DNA from: Rhea pennata
Taxonomy: Eukaryota; Chordata; Aves; Rheiformes; Rheidae
Length of the DNA: 64,000 nucleotides
Direction: 5' to 3'
NCBI RefSeq assembly: GCF_028389875.1
Contig: NC_084665.1
Span: 95,957,435-96,021,434, forward strand
The stretch's first letter is position 1, and each line of letters opens with the position of its first letter. The position numbers and the translations under genes are program-made. The notes beneath the pieces were generated by a model that saw only the letters and a program-made list of their open reading frames with translations, ran no database searches and was not told where the DNA came from. Of the stretch, positions 27,041 through 38,500 are shown one piece after another.

Positions 27041-27939
27041 CATTTGCTTGGAACAATTGCAAATCAAAACCTAATCCTGAGAGCAAGAGAATCACAGGGG
27101 GGCTTTTTATGTCATGTTTCATGAAGTACACCCCATTTGTCTTCATCTGCTGTTTTCATGGAGAAATACATTTACTTCAGCTGTGTAAAATATTATAGAA
27201 ATATTTTTTTTGCTGTGTACAGTTAATTAAATAAGATTCTTGTGCCTCTGCCATTAGAAAAACAGTAATACATTGAACTGAAGGGCATGGGAGGTTTTTA
27301 AACTCTTCTTGTCTGCTATTCAGACATTGTTAAAAAGTTTTTAAAAATCTGGTGAACCAAAGGTCAGTCAAGGGTTAGATGCGGTAGTGGAAAAATATCT
27401 GGCTGGCATATTCCATGGAATGTGTTGCAATCACTTTGAAAAACGCTGGAAATCTAAAGCTGAGGAATTTTATAGAAATTAAGGAGTTATTGGCAATAGT
27501 CTTGACAGAAGACAGCTCAGTGGAAATATCCTCATCCTGAAAAAACTCCTGATGGTATTTCTGGCTCATCTGTTTTTATTGTATGGCAATAGACTGACAT
27601 CTAGTGGTTATGGTCCTCTCAGGAATAGCAGGCCCAAACTGGTTGGAAATTGTCTGATCTATTATTTTTTGTTTTCTAATGGAAAGTACATTTTTGACCA
27701 GGCGAAAAGAATACTGGAAATTTTTCCCTTGTTTCTTTTTCAGAAGAAACCACAATTTTTAGTCATTTTCAACTTTCAACATTTCTGGTAGCTGTTTTCT
27801 TTTGGGGGGAATAAAAAAAAATTGGGGGGGAGGGTTTTGCACTGAGATTTTCCGAATGGCTCCATCCCTGGTGTCCATCCTTGTGAGCTATCTGTTAGCA
27901 CTCTGCTGCACAAACCCTATCCCTTACCCCAAGAGGCTG

Positions 27940-28760
27940 GGAAACCCTCACGGAGGTGCTCTGCTGGGACCCCCAGCCCCAAGTGCAGCTGGCCCAGCTA
28001 TTCCCCACTTCCCACTTCCCTTCTCCTCCCCAGGACTCAGTTTCCCTGAGGAGAGGGGGACTGATGTCTCTTCTTCACTCTTCAGCAGCCCTGTGTGATC
28101 CTTGGCTCTTTGGCCTGAGAAAAGCATAAGAAGATTAAAAGTTTCTGTTGCTCTGCTTCTCACAGCTAGGTTTCCCTCTCCCAGGTGCTGGGTTTCCCTC
28201 TGAGTGCTGACTTTCGGAATCCTTGTATAATCAAAGCCACCTCTTCTGCTTCATTCTGTGCTTCTGGTCTGCTGTTCTCCATCTCCAGGGGAGATGGATA
28301 TGACACTTTTCAGAGGTTCTTTTTTGTCTCCCTCTGGAAGCATCCTTCTGGCCATGGCTCCTCTCCTGAGCCACTGGGGGCTCGGCAGGAAGACCCAAGC
28401 TCCTGGCCACCTCCGCAGTCTCGTTTCCCACCAGAGCCAAGGAAAGCCGGAGCATCCTCGCGATATGCGGCGCTGGCGGCAAGGGCTGCCTGCACAGGAG
28501 GATCAGAAGACCTCTGCAAACAGCAGACACTTGGTCACTGCTCCCTGGATCCTGGCCCAGTTTCCCCAACATGCACCAGCAGGAATGGTCTGGGGATAGC
28601 TGTTTCCTTGTCACCATTTTGCTGTGCAAAGAGGGAGCAGGTCAGGGAAAGGCAGAAGCGCTTCCAGGGCCATGGGGCACCAGGCTGGTGGACCTACCAC
28701 CTGCGGGGTGTTCACTGCCTCTGTGATGGCAACAGCATCACCCGCTCCTGTGCCTGGGGG
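27940..28760. other. GC- and CpG-richer patch
   Basis: Clearly richer in G+C and CpG than its surroundings (for example ctcgcgatatgcggcgctggcgg near 28458-28480). Open frames overlap on both strands here, including a 200-codon plus-strand frame starting at a GTG. Long overlapping frames are expected wherever stop-rich AT content drops, so I do not call a gene. It could be a regulatory element or the start of a noncoding RNA. Confidence 0.45.
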
Positions 28761-28797
28761 TCCTCAGCGCTGAAGTGGGAGTAGCTATATAAAATAT

Positions 28798-28875
28798 GCA
28801 CGTATATACATACATATATATGTGATATTAATATATGGATGTGTGTGTGTGTGTATAGATATTTATATATATTTC
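28798..28875. repeat. AT/TG-rich simple sequence
   Basis: Mixed tatata, catatatatg and gtgtgtgtgtgtgt runs, ending in tatatatatttc. Simple-sequence DNA next to the right end of the GC-rich patch. Confidence 0.85.
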
Positions 28876-30129
28876 AGCTAGATCTATTGTGCTGGTGCAG
28901 TGTCTTGGGGCTGACAGAAGAACAGGCTGGTAGCAGTCATTTCTGAACATGTATGAAGACAACACGTCCCTCTCTGTCACAGAGAAATGACTAGCAGAGG
29001 AATAACACCAGCAATGATATCCGACCATGGCTGTGGTGCAGCGACCGAGGCACTGACCATGCACCAGGGACCAAGCACCTGGATAGATATACGGCCACAG
29101 CTGTAGCTAGGGTTGTGCTGCTCACTGGGAACCAAAATTTGCAGGAAGGCTCCAATTTGCCTCTTTATTCCCCCCAGCCCCTACTGCGTACTCCAGTAAT
29201 CCAGTATTTGATTGCCTTTACTTCATTAGAATCTCAGCTTTGAAGAAACAATGTAATTCATGCTGGAACTGTAAAATATATATGCTATGGGTTCACTTGT
29301 TCAGAGAGTAAATGCAACAGTGCTTTCTTCAGATAGGAGGCTGTGAAACGTTGGTGAGGCATTTCCTTGGGTTTTCCTCATTCTTCAGATTTATTAAAGC
29401 AATAGTTTTATTCAGCAGATGGATATGACTGATTTATTTTTTAAGAACAGCTGGGGCAATAAATCACACCACGTATCAGAGTTACTGTTCCCTGGTTTAG
29501 TAGAGAGTACAAACAAAACTTGTTTTAGAAAAAAAACATGAGCATTACCCTATTACTAGCTGGTACTTCAGCTGTTACAGAGAAGTGAATCTGGAAGAAA
29601 TACATAGGTTGCCTATCAGCTTTAATTTGGTTTGAGTACATATTCCTAGAAATTGTTGTGGTTTGTGAGACTGCTTGTCTCCTGCTTTCTGCACTACAGC
29701 AAATATTTTTCCAGGCTTGTTTTGATGCCTTTGTTACATTTGTTATTTTATTCCTAGACCTATGGGAAAAATGAATGAGGAACACCTCTCCAGCACTGTC
29801 ACAGGTAGACAGTCAAAAGCTGTGAGAGCCAAGCTTGGACTGAGGCAGGCAGGAGGTCTAACAGATACTAAGACACTGCGTTTGTAAACGTCATTCCTTT
29901 GTCCTGAGACAGAAACCAAATCTGTCCTGAATGCATTTCAAAACTGAAGCAAATGTGACAATACCGGGACATTGCCATTTTCCTGTTACTCACTGGTTCT
30001 GATAGTTCAAGGTAAATTATTCTATGTGTTAGCACTTGCTGTGATTGCTGGTGTTAGTAGTAGCAGCCACGATAACAATTTGGGTCTCTTGAAATTTTAG
30101 AAGACCAAAATCCCTCAGTGACATTGTTA

Positions 30130-30340
30130 AAACATCCCAGTCCCCACGCTTGTGCGGTGGGGGCCACGGTGGTGGAGGGGCCAGTGCAGACCTGGTGCCC
30201 GGTCAGGCACCAGGCATCTCCCACACTCAGCCCATCCTCCCGGCGGCCCCAGCCCGCGGAGCAGCCCTCGCCCTCACCCTCGCCGGCACAAAGCCCAGAC
30301 TGTCTTTGCTGCTTGGCTCCAGGCCCCACGGCAGCAGCAC
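30130..30340. other. Short CpG-rich patch
   Basis: About 210 bases of high G+C with clustered CpG (cccggcggcccc, cccgcggagcagccctcgcc, ctcgccggcac). Frames are open on both strands for compositional reasons. No gene is called. Confidence 0.45.
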
Positions 30341-33300
30341 ATTCTAATTATTTTTGCAGGCTCGGAGCAGCACTGTTTTGCCATCACTGTAGGCCCAGTT
30401 TCAGGCCACATGATGGGCAGTGCATAGGGTTAAGTGAAGCTACTGTGGGTGCACTGTTTTCCTTCTTCGTCCAAGGGGAACAGTGAACTTCTGTGGGCTC
30501 ATCCCCTTTGAAAGCTTGGTGCCCATTGGCAGCAAATTCCTTGACACCACAAAAACATCCACATGGACAACTTCAGAAGCAAGCAGAAACAAAGCTTTTC
30601 TGAATTCAGGAAAAAATAAAGACCGAACTCCTCCCTAATACTGGGCTTAGGACAGTTTCTCCCTAAATCATCATGGGGAAGAGATGGGAAATCAAGGGAA
30701 CATAATGCTGATTTTTGCACTGTTACTTCATCCTCTGTAACCCTAAAATGCTACAAATAGTTGTCCTGTTTAGAGATACATAAGAAGCAAAAAGCAGGAA
30801 AAGCAAATTTGCTTTTCTTTGTTAAAGTAAGAGTCCCTAAAGAGGATTGGCCTTACATTTTTATTTAATTTTAAATTAAATACTTAGTTATTGATCTAAA
30901 CAATCTGTCTAAGCTAGATTCAAATCAGACACCTATTTCCATCAACCCAAAGTTGGACATCTGCTTTGTCAATGGACATCAGTTCCCACCACTGGAAATA
31001 ATCCCCTGCTGATGAAAAATCCTGGCTAAGTAGATGTATCTCATCAGCTGCAAAACTGTTTCTCAGGTCACCATTTTAGCAGGATCGAGCACCAAAGAGT
31101 AGTTCTGCCAGCCTGAAAGAGCACCAGCCACTGGTGCTAAACTGATCTATCACCCCTCACCAGATATGGACTGGATACACATTAAGATCAGGTCCAGAAA
31201 AGGTCTTGTGTGCTCTGAGCCTTGCAAAAATTGGGTTTTAGGCATCTGGCTTCAGTTTTCTCAGAGGGAAACCACCTCATCTCACCAGTGCTTTCAGAGT
31301 TCATTCTTTTTCCCCTCCTTTGCTTCTGGTACCACACCTTGTTTTTTAGGATTCTCCTCCAGCCACACGGGAGTCACAGCCCAGATCCCTCTGCCAAAGA
31401 CAGGAGCCTAAATACCTTGAAAGCCTTTGAAAACGAAGCAAGGGATCTCTCACTCCTTTCCCCGCTACTCCTCACCCCTAGCCCTTTCCAATGGTAGGAA
31501 GCAAGGAGCCTGCAGGCGCCTCCTATGCACCCGTCACTGCACTGTGCTTTCACCAAAGGTAGGATGCTCATGAAAAATGGATCCAGATGTTGCCCTTTTG
31601 GCCTTATTTTCACATACACAGAGCATCCATGCTGAAGGCCCCCTGACAGCATGAGTGATCTATCATGGGATGACTTGAGGTCAACATGCCAATGACAGAC
31701 TGCATTATAACCTTGATCTCTGCTGCCTCAGAGCTGTCAGTCGCATTAGGTAGCGTTTTGGGATGCCAGGGAGTTGGCTCTGGGTAGGTGATATTGGCTG
31801 GTTCTGTCTCACAATCGGAAGAGAAGGAGTTGCTACTCATTTCATGACAGGTGTGTTCCTGACTTTCGTTGTTTGCTTTTGTAATCTGGGTGTCTAGTTT
31901 GCATCCCAGCAGCCAGAACAGGATTAGCAACCACTTAAGCAAAGTTTGCTTTTCTCCACTTTCCAGATGGCTAAAGGATTATGCCCATTTCTTTTGGATA
32001 CGAACTTTGCAACTGCCTTTTGAGCCTGTGTCAGCTGGAGATTCGATGAGTGCGCTATGCTCTGCACAGGGCAATGTTTCAGGTCTGTTTGGAGGCTGCA
32101 GCTAATGCTCAGTTCAGCCTCCCACTTCTTAAGAGGCATTTCCCTTCATGAACATTTCAAATGCGGGCTCTCTACAGCTTGCCTGCCAGATCGGATTTTT
32201 AAGATCAGTCTTAGCAAGTCAGACCCTTTTTAAAAGATGTCCTTTCCTTCCTGGTGGCAGCCAGGCAGAGTTGCCTTAGCATTACGCTCTTGCTGAGCCC
32301 CACCAATATAAGAGCAGGGGCATAGCAGGAAATTTTCTATTAGGGCTCAATGTCTTGGAAATTATTTTTCCCCTGAGCCATGTGTAGTCATTAGTTCTGA
32401 GAAAGAATCATATTCCTCGGCTGCGAGGAGGTGGGTGGGGAAAAGCAGGACATAAAATTCTGAGGATGACAAAGGGGTGAACTCATTTCCTCCCTTCTGC
32501 TCTAGTTGAGTATTGGGGCTGAGGTCAAGGAAATAAAAAGTGATCAGTTTAATATATTTAAATTTACCAAAGGTGCCACAGCATTGGAAGTGCTTTCTTT
32601 TATTTTATGAGTATCTATATATACCTCAAAAGAAAGGAGAAGGGGATTCTCAAGGCTTTTGAAAAATAGATTTCTACTCCTGCTGCTACTGGAATGGGTA
32701 AAAATAATGTGATCCCCACGATTCTTAATGCCCAGGCAAGAATGTGCAGCTCCTGTTTGTGCCAATAGGATTTCTGGGACATAACTTTAAGGAGACATTC
32801 TTACCAGGAACAGTAAAATATACCCTTAGTTTGAACTTTCATTCCTCCACTGATTTCAACAGGGCCATAGGATAGGAATTCTTAGGAATAAGAATTATAT
32901 TTAGAGAACATTAGTGGTAGGGTTTGGTTATTTAAGTGCAGTGTTAGTTCAGCTGTCACACTGAAGAAGCATGATATCTGATGTGAAACTTTTAAGAACA
33001 GATTAAACAGATATCTGTCAGGCATGGCATGAAATAATGATCAGTTAGAGTCCCTTTCCAGTATATTATCTGTGGTTTCTGAGGTTCCCTACGACTCTCA
33101 AGAACACAGCAATTTTTTTTTAATTATGATTGTGGGAAATATAGGCATAACAAATAAAATTATTACAATTACAATACTACAGCAGTTTGTGCAGCGATTA
33201 GCTAGAACAGTGCAGGGAAAATATGTGTACAAGGGAAATATGTGATGTACTGGGTGGTCTTTACTCATACTCCAAAAATGCCTTATGTTCCTAATTTGCT

Positions 33301-34874
33301 GACTATCTGTATTAATTATTATATTTATCTGAAAAGGTTTTAAAGGCATAAAGCATTATGTCAATGGAAAAAGCTGCTATAGGTCTGTTGGAATCTTTCC
33401 ATTTATGTCTCATCTATAAAAACGACATCAGACTGAGGAAAAGGAAAATGAGTCAAACTGAAAGACATGCACAACAGGTGAAGATCAAACAGAGCAGCAC
33501 AGTATAGACACCGCCTCAGTGGCCTAGGACACTGCAATGTGCCCTGCAGATCAGTCCCTGTTCATCTTGGACCACTGAGGGGAATGGTCCTACCACAGGG
33601 TCCTGGTGGAAAATACCCTTCCTTTTTTATCTCCAAAGGGCTTCTATCCACATCTGCATTGCTTGCACCTCCAACAGTATGGCAGAAAGTGGGGCAATGC
33701 TCTCTCAGGTAGGATCACTGAATCACTTCAAGCTTCCTGAGATATTCTGGACCTCATTTATCAACCCACCATTATCTCTGAAGCTTAACGATAATTGATG
33801 GAGCATCTGCATATTACAAGTGTGTCTCTGGCTCTGAGGCACTTTAACTAGCAGACACGCTAGCATGTGTGGGCTGCTCTCCCACAGAAAATCTGTTGTT
33901 GTGCATTCACCGTGGTGATGGCATTGAGCTGACACTACAAGACAGAGTAGCATCTTTAGAGAAGGCCTACTTCTGGCTGGAAGTCAAGGGGGAAAAAAGC
34001 AATAATGACAGAGAGTATTGTTTAATTGTTCTGAAAAAGCTAAGTATCCAAGACCCAGAGATAAAGCCGATGAAACACATAGTTTGTGATCACCTCTTTC
34101 TGGAGATCTCCTCCTGGTTGATTTCTGCAGACCAGCAAAACAGTGGTGCACCACACATACGCATAAGCTATGTATTTAGGATAGATGTTAAGAGCAGTTT
34201 TCTGATGAGCAGAGCAGGGTGAGTGTAGATGAGATTTCCAACATGGGGAGTAAATGGGGAAGGGAGAGGGTGAGTAAAATGAACACTCTCATGATCTTGG
34301 AGAGGCGTACTGCTGCCCTCACACCCCTACCCAAGCAGACCTGGTGTGCCCAGGACCAGCCCATTGCCTCCTTCTGCCTACGATGAAGGCAGTGGAAGCT
34401 ACAGGAGTCCAGCACTGTTAGGAGCCAGGCCTTGAAATCACTGTGGTGGCTTCAACAGCTCCTTAAAGCTAGCAAGGCCTGTGGCTTTCACCTTCTTCAG
34501 TCTGAGAAATTAATTTTCTGATTACTTCTTCCTTAAAAATAGGCTATCGCTTGTCATCATCATGGAATCTCAAGGCTGATAAGTGTTATAAAAAAAAGCA
34601 CTGCATAACTGAAAGGTATTAGAATAAATGGTAGGAACAGTAGAATAAGGTGTGATAGGAAAGAGAAGTATCCAAGAGCCTTTTCAAGTCAGCATTTATG
34701 CAGCTCAGCAGAGGACACTGGTGAAAGCACAACAGTCAGCTGGTCCTCTTCACACACACACACAAAAAAAGAGAAAATAAAAGAAAAAAATCACCTGGGA
34801 GAAGAAAAGGAACAGAGATTTGTACTGTCTATACTTTCAAAAACCTTAAAACCTGAACAGAGTAGATTGACTTA
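30341..34874. other. Intergenic DNA, no supported gene
   Basis: No recognisable gene or repeat. A minus-strand frame at 31610-31942 looks like a secreted protein on paper but has no ATG at its start (see rejected items). Confidence 0.7.
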
Positions 34875-35507
34875 CCAGCAATGTGCCCTAGAGGCCCAGG
34901 AAGGCCAATGGTCTCCTGGGGTGCATTGGGAAGACTGTTGCCAGCAGACCCAGGGAGGTGATCCTGCCCCTCTACTTAGCCCTGAGGAGGCCTCATCTCG
35001 AGTGCTGTGTCCAGTTCTGGGCTTCCCAGGACAAGAGAGACATGGAGCTACTGGAGAGAGTCCAGCGTAGGGCTACGAAGATGATCAGAGGGCTGGAGCA
35101 CCTGCCCGATGAGGAACGGCTGCGAGAGCTGGGCCTCTTCAGCCTGGGGAAGAGAAGACTGAGGGGGGATCTTATCAATGCGTACAAGTACCTGAAGGGA
35201 GGGTGTCAAGGGGACGGGGACAAACTCTTTTCAGTTGTCCCATGTGACAGGACAAGAGGCAATGGGCAGAAATTGAAGCACAGGAAGTTCCACCTGGACG
35301 TGAGGGGGAATTTCTTCCCTGTGAGCATGACGGAGCCCTGGCACAGGTTGCCCAGAGAGGCTGTGGAGTCTCCTTCTCTGGAGATCTTCAAGGCCCGCCT
35401 GGATGCATCCCTGACTAACATGCTCTAGGTGACCCTGCTGAGCAGGGGGGTTGAACTAGATGATGTCCAGAGGTCCCTTCCAACCTTACTGATTCTATGA
35501 TTCTATG
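34875..35507 (+). mobile_element. CR1 LINE, 5'-truncated, best-preserved copy
   Basis: A 633-base 3' piece of a CR1 non-LTR retrotransposon in plus orientation. It carries the C-terminal end of ORF2, a short 3' UTR (about 79 bases, with the familiar tgagcagggg...gaggtcccttccaacctt block) and two copies of the 8-base tail unit ATTCTATG at 35492-35507. CR1 copies are almost always 5'-truncated and leave no poly(A), as here. It is the most intact copy in the window and so probably the youngest. Confidence 0.95.
34889..35428 (+). pseudogene. CR1 ORF2 C-terminal remnant
   Basis: The reading frame of the CR1 ORF2 polyprotein (endonuclease plus reverse transcriptase), C-terminal part only. From 34958 the frame is open for 156 residues to TAG at 35426-35428. 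It contains [54 protein letters not shown] and the closing [11 protein letters not shown] block typical of CR1. An in-frame TAG at 34889-34891 breaks the upstream part. No reverse transcriptase catalytic core is present, so it is non-functional. Confidence 0.9.
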
Positions 35508-38500
35508 ACTTCAATTGTTATCAATAAAAGAAAAGGAAATTGGAGAATAATTATAGAGGTCTACCGCAAAATGCTAAGGTTTGCACTGTCCTCCTCATAG
35601 ATGGCAAAAATGAGGTAGGCAAAAATTATAACTGAAAGGACCTAGAGAAAACAAGGAAAATGATCACCAAAGCACTGGTTACCCTTGTTCAGAGTCCTTA
35701 ATATTTCCAGAACAGCAAAATGATTTACAGAGGAAAAGTGCAGCAAAAGTGATAAACAAAGCTATGTTTGCCAATCATATTTTAACAAGATTAGAAAATC
35801 CGCACAATGGAATTGCATGGAAAGAGAATATGAACCCCCCGGGAGAACGCCAAAGCATTAGTCATCTCTTGAGTCTACAGCGAAAGGTTAGTAGTATTTT
35901 TAAGAACACATTCCTTTAAGGAAAAAGAATAATCTCCTAGCAGTGGTAATTTCAGGGTAGTCATAAGTTCTCTCAAGGGAAGTGGAAGCCCCAGTGCTGA
36001 GGTCAAAAAAAAAGCTAGACAGAGGAACAGGAGGAAGTAAGCTGCCAAGGACTCCTCAGGGCAGCCCCCAAGAACAAGATGCAACTGAAAAGGAAGTGAT
36101 ATGCGAAAACCTGGTAGAGAATAGCTGTCATGTAGGTAAAAATCTGAGTGGAAAAAAATCTATAAGAAAAAGTTGTAGAAAATAGATATGTGCTTCCTAG
36201 AGATTACTCCAGGTTAGATGGCAATAATGTCTTCGTTGTGGCGATGCCTAGAGAAAGACAACTTGCTGTCATTTAATTGAGGCTTGCTTAAATTGAACAG
36301 TATGAGATTATTTTATGGGGGTGAAGGAGGTGTGCCAAAATAATGTCACCTACCCTGTAGCCTCCAATATGGAATTCTTGAATTTTCAGTTTTGAAAAAT
36401 TTTCAGAATTTCTACTTGCTCTGTTTCTTTAGTTGTTTTTTTTTTAGCAGCCAACTGATGGAAGGAATAATATTAAAAGCAGTCCACTAGCCTTAGGGAA
36501 TAGAAACAGTGTTTCACAATATTGCTTTTTCGTACATGTGGTAGCTAATAAATTCTTCAAAACGCATGAAATAAAGCCCATAGAATCCAATGCACCAAAA
36601 TTTCATCTTCTGCCTATTCTCTTTCTTCATGCTTGTGAACACTTTTCCCTTACATATGTCTTACAAAATCTTACTATTCTCTTGACTTGGAGGTAATTTT
36701 ACTGCATTTACTATTTTAAATGTTTCCTGCAAAAAAATTCAATATAAACTTTAAATGCACTTAGCATGCAGAAAGGAAGGAGAAAAATTCACAATTCAAA
36801 AAACTAGAGGTACCTGCTATCATTGCTGTAATAGATGGCCTTGTAATTTTTTTACATAAGAACAATTTAAAGATTGGTCCAGCAGCAGTGAATCAATTAA
36901 GGACAGCTAGGGAGACAAAAGCATCATCATCTTTGGTCCCACACCAGACTACCAACCCAGTGTTTCCTCCAGGCAGCTCCAAGTTTCTCTGGAACCTGAC
37001 CAATTTAGTTGAGAAAGCATCATTGACTTTCCAAGTTGAAAACCTTAAGTTTCTTTTATTTTAATTTATTAAAATACTATGTGTTTTATCAATCTGTTGT
37101 ACGTGGCAGTGTGTTGCCAAGGAGACAAAGGAAAGTTATGGCTCATGAACTAGATGGCAGGTCTTCTTTGTCTCAGAGAGGAAATGAGTCCATAAACAGG
37201 GTTGATCAGTTCAAACAAGCCTGATGATGCCGGATCCTCACCTGGAAGCATCCAAAGTTACCAGGTTCTGCATGCTGCCAAATCCTATTGACATACTTGG
37301 GAGTTAAGGCTGCCCAGGACCATTCTGGTTGAATCTCAAAGTACTGCAGCAATTTGATCCACTGTCATCTGGAGGAAACATCACTATTCGTACCAAATGA
37401 CAAAGGCAGAAGATCTGATACTAGGCTCGCTGGGACCACTTAATATTTTAAGCAAGTTTTATTGCTAGACGTTCTTTAAAAATGGAAAATAATAATAGGC
37501 TTGGTCATTTGATACACTATGAGGTAAAGACACTGTTTTTCAAGGTAAGTGATGACATATCAGATGAGTTCAGGAAGGAAGGAAGAAAACATGTAACGTT
37601 AATCTGATTCAAAGTGATAAACCATGGCTATAACCAATAGATACAGAGACGCCTTAACCCAGTATAGTTATCATTCACTGCTTTCTGTTGCTTTTTTTAA
37701 TGTGTTTTATTTTCTTTTGCTTGCTGCCTTCTCAGGGTCAGTCCATCAGTCCCTAGGCAGCTGAAGAGAAGAACTATTTTATAGGATAGCGTGTAGAGTG
37801 TCAAGCACATTTTCAGCATGTTTTAACTATATTCATCCTATGGGAACTGGTGAGGCAATCTTCCTTGCCCAAGGAGATACAGTTTGTTGCTCCAAATCTT
37901 TAGCTTAATCTATAGAATCTGTGCTGAAATGTGATCTATAGGACTTCTAGCATGAGTGAAAACATATTGTTGTGCAGGGACTGACAGCTAGCATGGACTA
38001 GAAGCTTTAATTTAACACTATATGTCACACATGCTCTTGGAAAGGCTGATCGTGACATTATATGGTACTGATACAACAAAGGGATGAAATCTGTTTCTAA
38101 CATACAGTTCATCAATAGTCCTGCTGGAGTTGCCTACAGATAGCAATGTATTCATTTGCTAATATTAAAGGTGTTCTTCATTTTTTTTCATGAGTTCAGA
38201 GCCAAGAAATTGCAATTTTAAGAACTGATAAATTCATACTATTTAAGTCAAAACCAGCTGTTCCTCCTTGGGGAGTTTTGGGTTTGGGATTTTTGTAGTA
38301 TCTGTTTCTTCTGAAGCGGTTGTCTCAATATTGCCTCTCACCAGAATCCAAAACTTTGTCTGAATTTCAATCTTCCAATCATCTTACAACATTTGTGCAG
38401 ACTTGAATTTGACTTCTTTGAGGTTTTTAGTGACAAAAGCAAAAAAAATCTGTTGACAACCACATAATATTATGTCTGGCTTAGTTTTCTATCCAGAGCC

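Noticed and set aside
28185..28784. Longest open frame in the window, about 200 codons on plus
   Set aside because: It opens at GTG, lies in a GC-rich patch where stops are rare, overlaps open frames on both strands, and has no recognisable domain.
31610..31942. Minus-strand frame with a hydrophobic start and three N-glycosylation sequons (N-E-S, N-I-T, N-A-T), resembling a small secreted protein
   Set aside because: The frame begins at TTG, not ATG; the first in-frame ATG comes after the hydrophobic part and two stretches upstream run into a TAA. No splice evidence or recognised family.
33869..34222. 117-codon plus-strand frame
   Set aside because: It starts at GTG, has no recognisable content, and no splice or promoter context was seen.
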